NCBI GenBank assembly: GCA_963989385.1
Contig: OZ022498.1
Span: forward strand, 105,323,298-105,387,297
From: Ctena decussata
Taxonomy: Eukaryota; Mollusca; Bivalvia; Lucinida; Lucinidae
Direction of reading: 5' to 3'
DNA: 64,000 nucleotides
The position numbers were made by a program, and so were the translations under genes. A model generated the notes under the pieces. The model saw only the letters and a list, made by a program, of their open reading frames with translations. It had not been told where the DNA came from and did no database searches. Shown piece by piece: positions 36,901 through 46,975 of this stretch. Numbering within the stretch: position 1 is the stretch's first letter; each line of letters begins with the position of its first letter.

Positions 36901-37673
36901 ATTGTATGAAATGGGCTCAAACATACCTCAGGACAAAAGTTCAGCAGGGATGTTAACTTAACATCCTTGCAGAACTTTTGTCCTTAAGTACATGTATATA
37001 TATAGAGAGAGAGGCATTTTGTTTTATTTGCAGCATTGTATCCAAGTTTTGAGCGCTTAACTCCGGACTGTCGTCAGAACACCACGGAATGGTCTCACTG
37101 CAGTGCGACTTGTGATATTGGCATATCAACGAGGAAATATTATAATAAGGATTGTGAGAAGAAAGACGAAATAAGGCTTTGCTACCTTAGGCCCTGTGGA
37201 ACAATGGTAAAACAAAATGTAAGAGCCTTGTATTTCAGCAGTCACAATCTTATGAGTTCCCTTTATTTACAATAGCAATATAGCTCTAAATGTATATGAA
37301 ATTCGGCGTGAACGAGTGTGCGTGTGTATGCAAAGCGTTTTATAACACAAATTATTATGTATCTTTTTAGTATTCCATTACCTTCTTTATAGCATGATCG
37401 ATTTTTCCCCCTAAAGTTTTGGACATTTCCAGGCGAACTGTGCAGACCGGGACCAGAGTGCTGAAAAGCACTCGGACCGGGGTCTGCACTGTTAGCTCCC
37501 TCGTTTTGTTTGTCGAAAATTTCCTATTAGACCAGGTGGACTTTCCCAAGTCGGAAGATGGAAGAGCCCACTTGAAAGAGTTGGAAATGTCCAGAGGTTT
37601 AGGACGAAGACAGTGCAGGATAAGGAGAATAGCATAAGTATTAAAACTCACCATAAAGTACTGGCTGCCATCC

Positions 37674-37715
<42 letters not shown>

Positions 37716-40700
37716 TTTTGGTCTACAACAGCAATATATTCCATTCACAAGAATTAGAATTGTACAACACGCCTCTTGCTCATTCATGAAATGCACGGAC
37801 TGAATCAGCCTTAACCGATTAAAGCGTTTCGGTCCACTGCATTTCTTGAATGAATGCAATGAAGGCGTCTGTCAATAAGTTATAAACATGCAACAGTAAA
37901 GAATCCATAGTTACATAGAAAGTAAGGATGTACTGGTTATATGTGATGGATGATTGAAATGTTCTCTCTCTCTCTCTCTCCCTCGGCACACGCGAGGTTG
38001 GATCAACCTTGATTCAACCATGATTCAACGTCACGATGTTGAATCAGGGTTTATTCAAGGTTGGTTCAACCGTGTGTGCCTGTTGGGCTCTCTCTCTCTC
38101 TTTCTTTCTCTTTCTCGGAATAGTTAAAATTTATTTTCAGCTCTTATTATATAATACCTACGATGTTGCCCTCAAGTATGTATGTTGGAATTGTTGTGAA
38201 AATGTTCGCCATAAAGTTGTTTTGAAATGCACATATAGATTGCTCCTTATTTTGTTACATACATGTGTATTCTATTCTATTCTATTCTGTTCTATCCCAT
38301 AACCTTACTAGGTCGTTGGGGCACCACAGCTGACTTCAAAACAATCCCTTTCCGCCTTGTCCTGTCTTCAGCTGCCCTAGTTGTGCTGGCAAAATCCATT
38401 CCAGTCCACTCCTTGATATTGTCTTCCCACCTCTTCTTCTGTCTACCTCTTCTTCTTTTTCCTTTCACTGTACCCTGAAGAATTGTCTTTGCTAAACCAG
38501 AAGACCTTGAGACGTGGCCAAACCACCTTAGTTTCCGTTTCTTGACCAGCGTTAGGAGTTCATCATATTCTCCAATGGCTGCTTGGATCTTCCTGCGAAC
38601 CTCAAAATTGGTTATATGGTCCTTGTACGAAATGTTCAGTAACGTTCGGTAGCATCTCATCTCAAAGGCCTGCGTTCTTTTCTCTAACTCTGCTGTCAAG
38701 GTCCATGATTCACAGGCATACAGAAATATGGAAATGACAAGGGAGCGCATAAGTGTCACCTTTGATCCAAGAGATATGTTGTTATCTCTCCAAATTGGTT
38801 TCAGCTTGGCAAGAGCTGAAGTGGCTTGTACTATCCTTGAGAGAACCTCCTGTTTTGAGCCATCATCTGAGACAACTGCTCCAAGGTATTTGAAGCTGCT
38901 TACAGTACCCAGCTTCTGCCCCTTTACCTTGATCTCCCTCTGGATGCCATCTGCGCTGTTTGTCATCAGTTTGGTTTTCTCAGCACTGATCTCCATCTTA
39001 TACCTTGTGCAGGTCTGGTCGAGACTTTCAACTAGAGCTTCTAGTTCCTGCTCTTCCTCAGCAAGAGCGTCTATGTCATCGGCAAACCGCAGGTTGGTAA
39101 TATTTCTGCCGCCTATGCTAACCTTTCCGTCATGTTCTTCCAGAGCATCAGACATGATCCGTTCGAGAAAAATGTTGAAGAGGGTGGGTGACAGAAGACA
39201 TCCTTGTCTTACTCCAACTGTTGTTCTGGACCATTCTCCTGTGCTGCCATTTATCAGGACCGCACTTGTAGCCTTGTCGTATAGCTGCTCAATGGTGCGA
39301 ACTATGTTTGCATTGATATTGTACTTCCTCATGGTGGCCCATAAGGCTGCATGCCATACCCTGTCAAAGGCTTTTTTGAAATCAATGAAGACATGGTACA
39401 GATTCTGCTGATGTTGGAGATACTTTTCACACAGGATTCTAAGGTTGAAGATCTGTTCTGTGGTGCTCCTTCCTGCTCAGAACCCAGCCTGTTCCTCAGC
39501 GATTATCTCTTCGGCTTGTGGCTTAAGCCTGTTCAAGATAACTTTCAGCATGACTTTGCTTGTATGACTGATGAGGCTGATGGTTCTGTATTTCTGGCAG
39601 AGCTGTAGGTTGCCCTTTTTAGGGAGAGTAATAATCAGCGACTGAGTCCATGGGGTAGGCCATTCTCCTGTTCTCCAGATCCTGTTACAGATATCTGTTA
39701 AAACATCAATCATGGTCTCCCCTCCAGCTTGAACAAGTTCTGCTGGTATATTATCAACTCCTGCAGATTTTCCCTTCTTCAGTGCTGCTACTGCAATCTC
39801 AACTTCTTCACGAAGGATCGGTTGTTGATCTTCTTCTGGGGGCTGACTGCAGTCCAGAACCGTATTGTCACCATCTGTCTCATGGCTGTATAATTCTGAG
39901 AAATATTCTGTCCATCTGCTGAGAATCTCTTGTTCTTCTGTAAGGCATTTCCCAGACTTGTCCTGGATAGTTGTGGATCTACCCTGTTTCTCTGAAGTTA
40001 GATCCTTCACCAGCTGGTATGCTTTCTTGCTGTTGTTTTTGTTGAGGCAAGTTTCGATCTCCTCGCACTGACTAGCTATCCAGTCCTCCTTCGCTTTCTT
40101 CACTGCCTTCTGAATCCTCTTGTTTGCTTCCCTGTATTCTTCTGCTCCTCCTGTTTCATACCTCTTCTTCTTCAAATTTCTCCTCTCATCACAGAGGTCG
40201 AGAACATCTCTAGTGACCCATGGCTTTTTCCTGCGACGTTCCTTCCCAAGTATCTCACTGGCTGCATCAGTCACTACTGTATTGTAGGTGGTAATCATGG
40301 TCAAGGTACATGCTATACATGTGTAACCTAAGAGTAATAAAGAATTTGAGTTTGAATTTGAGTCTTCCCGCTTCGACTGATTTGTCACATTAATTTATGT
40401 CACTACAAAAGTGTTACCAAATGCAGACTGATATCAAAACCTGTACATTTTTGCGTTGTCAGAATGCATGTACGGAACTCGTTAATATTTGACAATCACA
40501 AGGTACATAAAAATGCCAAGGCTTCAAATCGTTATAAATGTATGTAATTATTGTATTTCTATTTTAACAGGATCGAGAAAAGTGTACACCAACAACGCGA
40601 TCCCCAGCCAAACAGCACGTGAGATACCAAGACTGTGTAAGCGTTCAACAACTTCGATTCAAGTTTTGTACAAACTGCAAAACCAATCGATGTTGCTACC

Positions 40701-40852
40701 CGCGCAAAACCAAAACGAGACATATTCAGTTTGAATGCAATGGCGGCCGAAGGGAAATGTTTGCATTTATGTGGATAAAGAGTTGTAGGTGTGACAGAAT
40801 TTGTTATCAGAAAGACAAAGACGACAAAAATCAAAGGCCTGATAAGAAATGA
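30740..40852 (+). CDS. CCN family matricellular protein gene (CTGF/CYR61-like), first exon missing
   Basis: Five exons spliced by GT-AG introns give the full CCN domain order IGFBP, VWC, TSP1 and CT cystine knot: 30740-30944, 32993-33152, 34347-34498, 37034-37206 and 40571-40852. Exon phases agree at every junction. Cysteine counts are as expected (12 in IGFBP, 10 in VWC, 10 in CT). CCN proteins are secreted, bind integrins, proteoglycans and growth factors, and regulate adhesion and matrix. The signal-peptide exon is not found and should lie upstream of 30.7 kb. The last intron (3.4 kb) holds an antisense LINE. Which vertebrate CCN it corresponds to cannot be told from this. Confidence 0.93.
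31978..32008 (+). repeat. Poly-G tract
   Basis: 22 consecutive G, one C, then 8 G, inside the first CCN intron seen here, on the transcribed-sense strand. It could form a G-quadruplex in DNA or pre-mRNA. Exact length in raw data may be unreliable. Confidence 0.8.
32220..32395. mobile_element. MITE with GAGCCGCGACACGA inverted ends, copy 3
   Basis: Shorter, more diverged member of the family at 27.63 and 28.23 kb. It has ends GAGCCGCGACACGACAAAAC and GTTTTCTCATATCGCGGC and lies in a CCN intron. It lacks part of the central region. Confidence 0.7.
32993..33152 (+). CDS. CCN exon: VWC domain, first part
   Basis: Acceptor TTTTATTACAG ends at 32992 and the donor GTAAGG follows 33152 (phase 2 out). 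Encodes KPCVVNGKTYSDGETFKPEC, then LCTCQNGNYGCVNLCPDE, typical of a chordin-like VWC repeat start. Confidence 0.92.
33258..33600. repeat. Intronic repeats: hairpin and hammerhead-family head
   Basis: 33263-33290 holds the hairpin CCCCAACTTC-gaa-GAAGTTGAGGGG, like that at 5.38 kb. At 33540-33590, on the minus strand, GTCTCCCCGCAC and TATAGTGCAGAT match the start of the hammerhead-bearing repeats at 15.6 and 51.9 kb, but no hammerhead core is seen here. Confidence 0.4.
34347..34498 (+). CDS. CCN exon: VWC domain, second part, and linker
   Basis: Acceptor TTTAATTTCAG ends at 34346 and the donor GTATTT follows 34498 (phase 1 out). Encodes GQCCKQWTCD, the closing VWC cysteines, then a variable basic linker (LDSESSIRPRHAVMVAKPG). 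Confidence 0.9.
36174..36262. repeat. Perfect-core hairpin in CCN intron
   Basis: Arms CCAACAGCGATGACTCTGAT and ATCAGAGTCTTCGTTGTTGG around TCGCGC-agaa-GCGCGA. Belongs to the GATCAG hairpin repeats common in this window. Confidence 0.7.
37034..37206 (+). CDS. CCN exon: TSP1 domain
   Basis: Acceptor TTTATTTGCAG ends at 37033. Encodes WSHCSATCDIGISTRKYY, then KDCEKKDEIRLCYLRPC, a thrombospondin type 1 repeat of the CCN kind. The donor GTAAAA after 37206 leaves phase 0. An alternative donor GTAAGA after 37218 is also in phase and would add four residues. Confidence 0.9.
37675..37714. repeat. ATT microsatellite
   Basis: About 13 ATT units in the last CCN intron. Confidence 0.9.
37985..38092. 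mobile_element. Palindromic MITE with GATTCAAC motifs
   Basis: Inverted ends GCACACGCGAGGTTG / CAACCGTGTGTGC with repeated GTTGAATCA / TGATTCAAC inside. Followed by CTGTTGGGC and CT-rich tracts. Homologous copy at 49.67-49.77 kb and a partial one at 30.15 kb. Confidence 0.65.
38265..40315 (-). mobile_element. 5'-truncated RTE-like LINE in last CCN intron
   Basis: Non-LTR retrotransposon on the minus strand with the reverse transcriptase and C-terminal part but no endonuclease. The 3' end at low coordinate abuts a short tandem repeat (GAATA units, 38268-38296), as is usual for RTE-type elements, rather than a long poly-A. Truncation is near 40.31 kb, where LINE-like coding similarity fades. 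Its insertion is antisense to the CCN gene. Clade assignment (RTE-like) is from sequence style, not alignment. Confidence 0.85.
38292..40388 (-). pseudogene. LINE reverse transcriptase ORF with one in-frame TGA
   Basis: One frame from about 40.31 kb to the stop at 38292, broken only by TGA at 39477-39479, in EEQAGF followed by AGRSTTEQ. An Arg codon CGA changed to TGA would explain it, a likely CpG transition. Reverse transcriptase motifs in order: KSAGVDNIPAEL, WTQSLIITLPKKG, TISLISHTSKVMLKVILNRL, FIDFKKAFDRVWH, GVRQGCLLSPTLFN, LRFADDIDAL (catalytic FADD) and SFKYLGAVVS. The C-terminal tail has LRWFGHVSRS and GRQKKRWEDNI. The first codons of the open frame (above 40.31 kb) are probably flanking sequence. 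Confidence 0.9.
40571..40852 (+). CDS. CCN terminal exon: CT cystine-knot domain and stop
   Basis: Acceptor ATTTTAACAG ends at 40570. 93 codons then TGA at 40850-40852. Ten cysteines in the CT pattern (DCVSVQQLRFKFCTNC, RCCYPRKTKT, FECNGGRR, CRCDRICYQ). It ends in a short Lys/Asp-rich tail. The domain mediates dimerisation and heparin or integrin binding in the family. Confidence 0.93.
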   Translation, partial: DREKCTPTTRSPAKQHVRYQDCVSVQQLRFKFCTNCKTNRCCYPRKTKTRHIQFECNGGRREMFAFMWIKSCRCDRICYQKDKDDKNQRPDKK

Positions 40853-41067
40853 CACGCTGGAATTATGGGAATTACTCATACACATATCACTTGTGAATTT
40901 CTAGAGGATGCAATTCAGTGGTTGTGAGTTTTTCAGGTTGTCAAGGTACATGCTAATGGGTACAGCTCCAGTTTCTTTTTCCCAGGTTTTCATTGAAAAC
41001 AACTTTTAGTGACTTTCTGTTTGCTTCGCTGGAGGATAAAGTCCTTCTAATATAGGCATATACATAG

Positions 41068-41215
41068 ACAAAACCATGTTAGTGTATTTTGATATCAAGT
41101 TTATCAGGTGCGACCAGAAACAGCGTAGGAATGGCGAGGCTTGCCGAGCCAGTCCGACCTGTTTCTGGTCTCGCCTGATAAACTTGATATCAAAAGACAC
41201 TTACATGGTTTTCTA
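41068..41215. repeat. Palindromic repeat just 3' of the CCN gene
   Basis: Arms TTTTGATATCAAGTTTATCA / TGATAAACTTGATATCAAAA and GACCAGAAACAG / CTGTTTCTGGTC, with outer AACCATGT pairs. It could sit in the CCN 3' UTR or just downstream. Likely MITE. Confidence 0.65.
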
Positions 41216-41756
41216 TTTATCATGCATTATAAGAAGATTTTATGGCGTTAAGAGCGGCAAACAAATGATAAGAAAACGCAGTTTTATTCGAACTTGCTGT
41301 GACGTTAGTCGGTGACGTCAATTAACAAATCGAACGTTGATTTTATGGCCAACGTCATTATATAGTCAATCGTCTTCAGAGATAGCTTCGAAAGGCATCG
41401 CCTGATAACATTCGCGCATGCTCAGATCTACAGTGACATGATATCACTTCATATTATCATACCCCTGTTATCAAGTGAGTTTTGCAGCAGATGCGTGATA
41501 AAATTGATAGAAAGAATGTTCTCCTCCATGAGCATTTTATTACTGTAAGAGTTGACCCTCACTGAGTAGGGAGGCAAAAATAAAAATGGCAGAGCTATGT
41601 CTTCTGAATATGTACCCATTACCATTTAATAAAGCTGTACAAGATCTTACATCTGAGTGTCGAGTACAAAAGCGTTGGGTGATCGCTGACAGGCATGCTT
41701 GAAATAGTGGACGGTTTAAGTTATACATGTTTGTCAAAAACTAAGTTTCTCAAGTC

Positions 41757-41992
41757 CAGGGGTCGTATTCATAAAACGACTTAAGTGGTTGCTATGCTGT
41801 TGCTAAGGCTAAATTTCTTTGAAGAAGATTCCCTACAACTATGAAATTTGCTCAGGAGGAACAGTCTTACAAAGACTGTTCCTCCAGAGCAAATTTCATA
41901 GTTGTAGGGAGTCTCCTTTATAGATATTTAGCCTTAGCAACCGCATAGCAACAACTTAAGTGGCTTTATGAATACGGCCCCAGGGTTCCAAT
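41757..41992. mobile_element. Palindromic MITE (~235 bp)
   Basis: Long imperfect palindrome: GGGGTCGTATTCATAAAAC ... TTATGAATACGGCCCC ends and TGGAGGAACAGTCTT-like centre arms. A half copy is at 44.72-44.80 kb. Non-coding. Confidence 0.75.
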
Positions 41993-43586
41993 TGTGGGTT
42001 GTACTTTTGCCTACCCCGGTTGGCAAATAGCGTTATTACTAAATGGTCATATGATGTCAGAAACAATGATATCTTTTAGAGGACGTGCACATATTACATT
42101 GTAAGTGTTTGTTTGGCCCTTTTGGAGAAATACACCAATAATGAAGAACAACGTCCTACATTGTCGATAACTCTAGCCGAGCAAAACAAACTAGCATGCA
42201 TCGTACTTTCACTGCCATGAATAAGGAACATCTTTTTAATATAAAACTCGACTATGACATTCACAATGTATCGATATTTGTCTACTCAAGTTTATGATAC
42301 ACTGTCATGATTCCTGCTATTTCGTTTTCAAACGGCGATTAGGCCCTTCCAAATGTGGTTTTCTGTTCAAGAAAAGATTTTGCTCATAGAGGGGAAAAGT
42401 CTCTTTAAAGAGTTAACAACCAGAGTGAAGGAAGGCATAAAATAAAAGTAGCAGCACTGCTTTCCATTAACGTCATAAAAACAAAATGTTATTTCTTCTT
42501 TGTTTTTATACAGATATTCGGCATTCGTGTGCAAATGTGAAACAATGAAAATTTGATTTACGCCAGACAGAAGCCCGGCGTCCTATTTGACGTTGAGTTT
42601 GTAAGTGTAGATATATTCGGACGACTTTGTATTTTTGATAATTGTTTAAAGTCACAATTGAGTGAACCGACGGTTACAAACATGTTTATAATTTTGTAGA
42701 CAGAACGATTAAAATATGTATCTGTTGCTGGCATTGTTTTGCTGGTAAAGAGGCTTTTGCTTGATTAAAATAATATCAATAATAAAAGATAGGATTCTAT
42801 CCTCGACAGGCCCAAGTTCGGCAACTGTTTTGCTTTTGACAGATTTCTGACATGGAATAATAGCATTCGAGTCACCACTGATATACGTGAAAAGTTCTAT
42901 ATTCAAACTGAAAATGAAGGTTTAAGGTGGTATCCACACAGAAAATTTATATGTCCACAGTCTCAGGTACGAGAGTATAAGTTTGTTTACATTTCCCTGC
43001 GTATTGAAGCTTTGCATCAATGTCTTTTTCATGTTATTTTTTGTTATCTCTGCAAAGTACATCCGTTGAAGGGGTAGTAACGCTACTGACTCATACACAT
43101 TCTTCTGATGGCAAACTATCTCCCATGGAAAGAAAATTGTGTGTTTAAAACACTGTCATTTCCAAAGCTCCTGTACTGAGTTTTACGTAAACGAACAAGA
43201 GCAATATTACAACGAAATTAAGCCACGATTGTACCTCACATGCATATTATTGCTTAATCTGAAAATACTACGTCAAAAGTTTCGGATCTAGTTCTTTATG
43301 TAGTACCGGTACTGTCTCAACTCAAGTGTTTCCAAAACAATAAACTTTCGGCGTAAAATGTTCTTAAATATGTTTTTTCTGTATACCAGAGCAGTTCCAG
43401 TCCCATTTATAAGAATATGTAAATAGCGACTATAATAATATGTAAATAGCGACTGCATGGCCAGAGTGTGAACAATCTGTTGGCATCTATGAATCTTTAA
43501 GGTAGATGGGTACACCTAAATAATTTTCCGTTAGTTTTATCAATCGAAATACTTTTGTGACTTCCTCTTTGCTTTCCTGGCCCAGA

Positions 43587-43716
43587 GATTATAAAACTTG
43601 AGAACATTCTCGAACTCAAAATAAAGCACACTGGTTGGCTGCTTCCGAGCATGTGCTCGGAAGCAACCAATCAGTGTGCTTTATTTTGAGTTTGAGATTA
43701 TTCTCAGTTTTATAAC
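43587..43716. repeat. Near-perfect palindrome (~130 bp)
   Basis: Arms CTCAAAATAAAGCACACTGG...TGCTTCCGAGCA and TGCTCGGAAGCA...CAGTGTGCTTTATTTTGAG meet with about 1 bp between them. Confidence 0.8.
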
Positions 43717-44714
43717 CTCAAACCCTGGAAGAAAAAGCCCATCCAAATATGGGATCTACACTTAAAGAAAAGAATTTACCCATAGATGAGCGACTTTGTT
43801 CCTTTAAGAGTTTGCTCCCTATTTAGTAGGGATAAAAATGAAAATGAAATGGCTTGATCTTAAAGTGAACCCATTAGCCTAAAGTGAAAGCGAAACGCTA
43901 ATTGGCAAACTTTGCAGCAAAGGCGCTACATAGCTCGATTATAGGAATGTCTGATATCAATGTTGGCTAATGTAGGTACAATGATATTTGTTGGTATTTT
44001 CAGCTTATTACCTCTGAAAAGACCACTAGGCTTGAAAATGCACTTATTGATTGCCATGAGACTTAGAGACTTATAATGTGATCTTTGTGCTGCTTATTTG
44101 TAAATAAAGTTGTTGAAATAAAATATTTAAATGTATAAACTACAGATTGTCTTATTTATGTCCTTAAATATATTTTAACAAAATGGCTAACTAAATGTTA
44201 TGAACCACTGCAGAAGCAGAGGGTGGGGGTTCGGATCAAGTAAAACTTTTTTAAGCTCCCCGCCCTTCCCACCCCCAAACCTCATTCAGTAATCTCTTAT
44301 TGACCGTTCTAAGGCGGTACTTCTGTTGAAGTTCCTCAATGTTACTGTTGTTATGTCCGCTTATCTATCTAGCAATATGGTCACCTGAACAGCTGCCCGA
44401 TATGCTTCGTTTCGTTTTGTAATTTAAAAAGGAAAAATGGTAATATAGATGTTGCCACTGTTTTCGATTGCTGAATTACCATCTGTTTGGGGGTGAGCGT
44501 TTTATTCGGTTTACCGTTCGTCTCTTTGATGAACTTTTGTCAGTTTGCTTGAGTGTTTCTCTCTCTTTTCGTTTGGAATTATATTAATTCTTAACCATTG
44601 CCTACCTTTTCCTTTGTCATGTCCAGTAAAAACTTTACAGAAATTCATTGAAAGTCCTTACCAAATTAAGAAAAATTTAAATGAAAATATTGATGAAAAG
44701 TTGAGAGCATATTT

Positions 44715-44800
44715 AAAAGTTGTAGGGAATCTCCATTATAGAAATTTAGCCTTAGCAACAGCATAGCAACGACTTAAGTGGTTTTATAAATACGACCCCT
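44715..44800. repeat. Half copy of the 41.76 kb palindromic MITE
   Basis: AGTTGTAGGGAATCTCC, TTTAGCCTTAGCAACAGC and ATAGCAACGACTTAAGTGG match one arm of that element and end in ATACGACCCC. Confidence 0.65.
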
Positions 44801-44844
44801 GATCTCTTTACTCATCAGTAAGGCACTACAATAAAACACACAAA

Positions 44845-45000
44845 CTCATCAGAATAAAAAGTCGACGTTTCGGCTATTAAAGCCTCATTATTGAACCTGA
44901 TAATATCTGGTGACGACAGTATCAGTATATTCTCTGATCTCAAACGATTGAAGTACAGTATAATCTGAATCTTCACTATGGATTATGTACGAGGAGACTA
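44845..45000 (-). repeat. Degenerate hammerhead-bearing repeat
   Basis: On the minus strand GAGATCAGAG and a TAGTGAAGAT-type block precede AATGAGGCTTTAATAGCCGAAAC, matching in order the copies at 15.4 and 52.1 kb. The core CTGATGA has decayed to ATAATGA, so self-cleavage is not expected. Confidence 0.5.
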
Positions 45001-45484
45001 TGATGAAGCAAAGGTAAGGATTTTGTGCAAGCCGAAGCCAGAGCAAAACCACTTGGCCGAAGCCAAACCACTTGTTCGACAACACTGAACGAGACCAAGG
45101 ACATTGGTGGTCCGGCGTTAACCTTCCATGGCAGATTCCTTCTGAAATAGAGTTAGCCATTGTCATTTAGTCTGAGGCGCAACACACCGTCGTGCAATTG
45201 AAGAAAGAAAATTTCCTATCCTTTCTAACGTCATATCTCTGGAACTAGCCATCGTAGACATAAAGTGTGATCACTCATTTTCTTAGTTAGATCAGAAGTA
45301 ACACGTTGGTATCAGAATTAAAGTGAAATTAAAGCATTTTTTGTTTCGCTACAAAAACGGATGGCGCCATATGATTGAGTGGCCAGGGAATATTTCAGCT
45401 GGTGTGCAGCGATGCTGCATGTATTTACTAATACACATCAAGACTCCTGGACTCGTTGGGAAGAATAAATAAATAAATAGTACA

Positions 45485-46084
45485 ATCCGTGACACCAAGA
45501 CGCCCGACTCGCCTTTTGGATTTACATTTATCAGTTTTAGATGGATTTGTTTCATCTAAAATTTATGACAAACGCGATGATTTTGATTTCGACATTGTTA
45601 ATTTTCCGTTTTGGGATGGTGATGGTCCCCGCACCACTTCTTATAGTGTTTACAATGCTCAGCTTATTCGCTTCGCTAGGGTGTCTAGTCATTTGGCTGA
45701 TTTCAATGCTCGTAATAAAAGTTTGACTGCCAAGCTTTACAGCAGGGGTATCGGTATCATAAACTTCGGAAAGCTTTTTCTAAATTTTATCGTGGACATT
45801 TAGAATTGGTTTCTAAATATAATACAGGGTTAAGGTCACTTTTGCAACAAGGCCTATCGGAACCTGAATTTTATGGTAAATTACGCAAAATCGTAGGGAA
45901 AACAGAATTTCCTGATCAATTTAAGAAAATTATCATACGATTTAAACGCATTGGCTATAACATAGATGTAATGCGACAGTCCACATGCTTAGTGGTTAAC
46001 CCAATCACGGTTGACAACTTTGCTGTCCTCTTTAATTGCACGCCGGTGGGTCGGGGTTTGGACTCTATGATAGCCCCTACATAG
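45485..46084 (+). pseudogene. Reverse-transcriptase C-terminal fragment of a retroelement
   Basis: Encodes LDLHLSVLDGFVSSKIYDKR, DDFDFDIVNFPFWDGDGP and AQLIRFARVSSHLADFN. After a frameshift near 45752 come YHKLRKAFSKFYRGH, LRKIVGKTEFPDQ and LVVNPITVDNFAVLFNCTPV, ending at 46084. An earlier frameshift lies near 45515. This end of a reverse-transcriptase protein is common in bivalve retroelements. I cannot tell whether it is non-LTR or Penelope-type, as the catalytic motifs lie upstream and are missing. Confidence 0.7.
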
Positions 46085-46760
46085 AGCTATATATTAGTTG
46101 GTTGGGGCCGGATGTTTGTCTGTTTCTTGGCCCACCGGGGTTCAACTGGTGGTCTTCTTTTGCTCCAGTGCTCGAGTGGTGTTGCTGACGCCCCAGGGAT
46201 CTCCAGGTGTCTCAACACGTTTCGGCTGTCGAGTCCTCATCCTTGCTTCATCACGGTCTTTTCTTGATTTTAATTGTTGACCGTGATGACTCTCTGATGA
46301 GTAAGGAGACCTCCATACGAACCGAACTACCAACTAATTGTGTGCACCGTGGCGGAGGGTGAGGGTGAAGGTTTTGGCCCACCGTCCCAAGGCGGTACTT
46401 TTGTTGCGGTTGCATTTGTTTTATGTTCGGTGCTGTTTAATTTATTGTGTTCTCATTTTAATCCTTCTATAATAAAAATAGGTAAATATAGTTGTTAAAT
46501 GTTTTTCGTATAATTTGCTTAGTCTGTTGTTACCCTTCTGTTGGTCTAAATTATTTAGTTCTGTAAAGATATCTGAGTTGCCTCCTATTTGGGAAAGAGC
46601 TGCTGACGCGGCTTATCACTTGTAATTTATTGTTTGTTGGGATGTCTTTGTCAATCTTTCCCTTTGATGTTGGGGATAGGGTTTTGCGATCTAATTCAGT
46701 CAGTTCCTGAAGTGTAGTTTCTCTTTAAAATTGTCATGGAGTTTAGTTGTATCAGCAGAT
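46085..46760 (+). mobile_element. 3' tail of the same retroelement
   Basis: Non-coding tail following the reverse-transcriptase fragment. 46.53-46.73 kb recurs inverted at 58.645-58.855 kb (TTGGGAAAGAGCTGCTGAC, GTTGGGGATAGGGTTTTG, CAGTCAGTTCCTGAAGTG). 46.24-46.28 kb holds a perfect 10-bp stem CATCACGGTC/GACCGTGATG followed by CTGATGAG. Confidence 0.55.
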
Positions 46761-46848
46761 TCTCATCACTTGAAAATGTTGACTTCTATATAACGACTAT
46801 TGTTTTAGAAATCTTCCTAACTTGAATATATATGATAAAAGGATCATA

Positions 46849-46975
46849 ACATGAGTTTTTCGTTATCACCCGATTTATGAGCCTTTGACCAATATCGAAC
46901 CTCGGGCAAGCCCTTGGTCCGATATTGGAGTCTCGGGCTGATAAATCGGATGATAACGAAAAAGCCATGTTATAA
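46849..46975. repeat. Palindromic repeat
   Basis: Arms TTTTTCGTTATCACCCGATT / ATCGGATGATAACGAAAAA with ACCAATATCGAACCTCGGG / CTCGGG-type inner pairs. Non-coding. Confidence 0.65.

Noticed and set aside
38728..39411. 227-residue plus-strand frame
   Set aside because: Antisense to the LINE reverse transcriptase.
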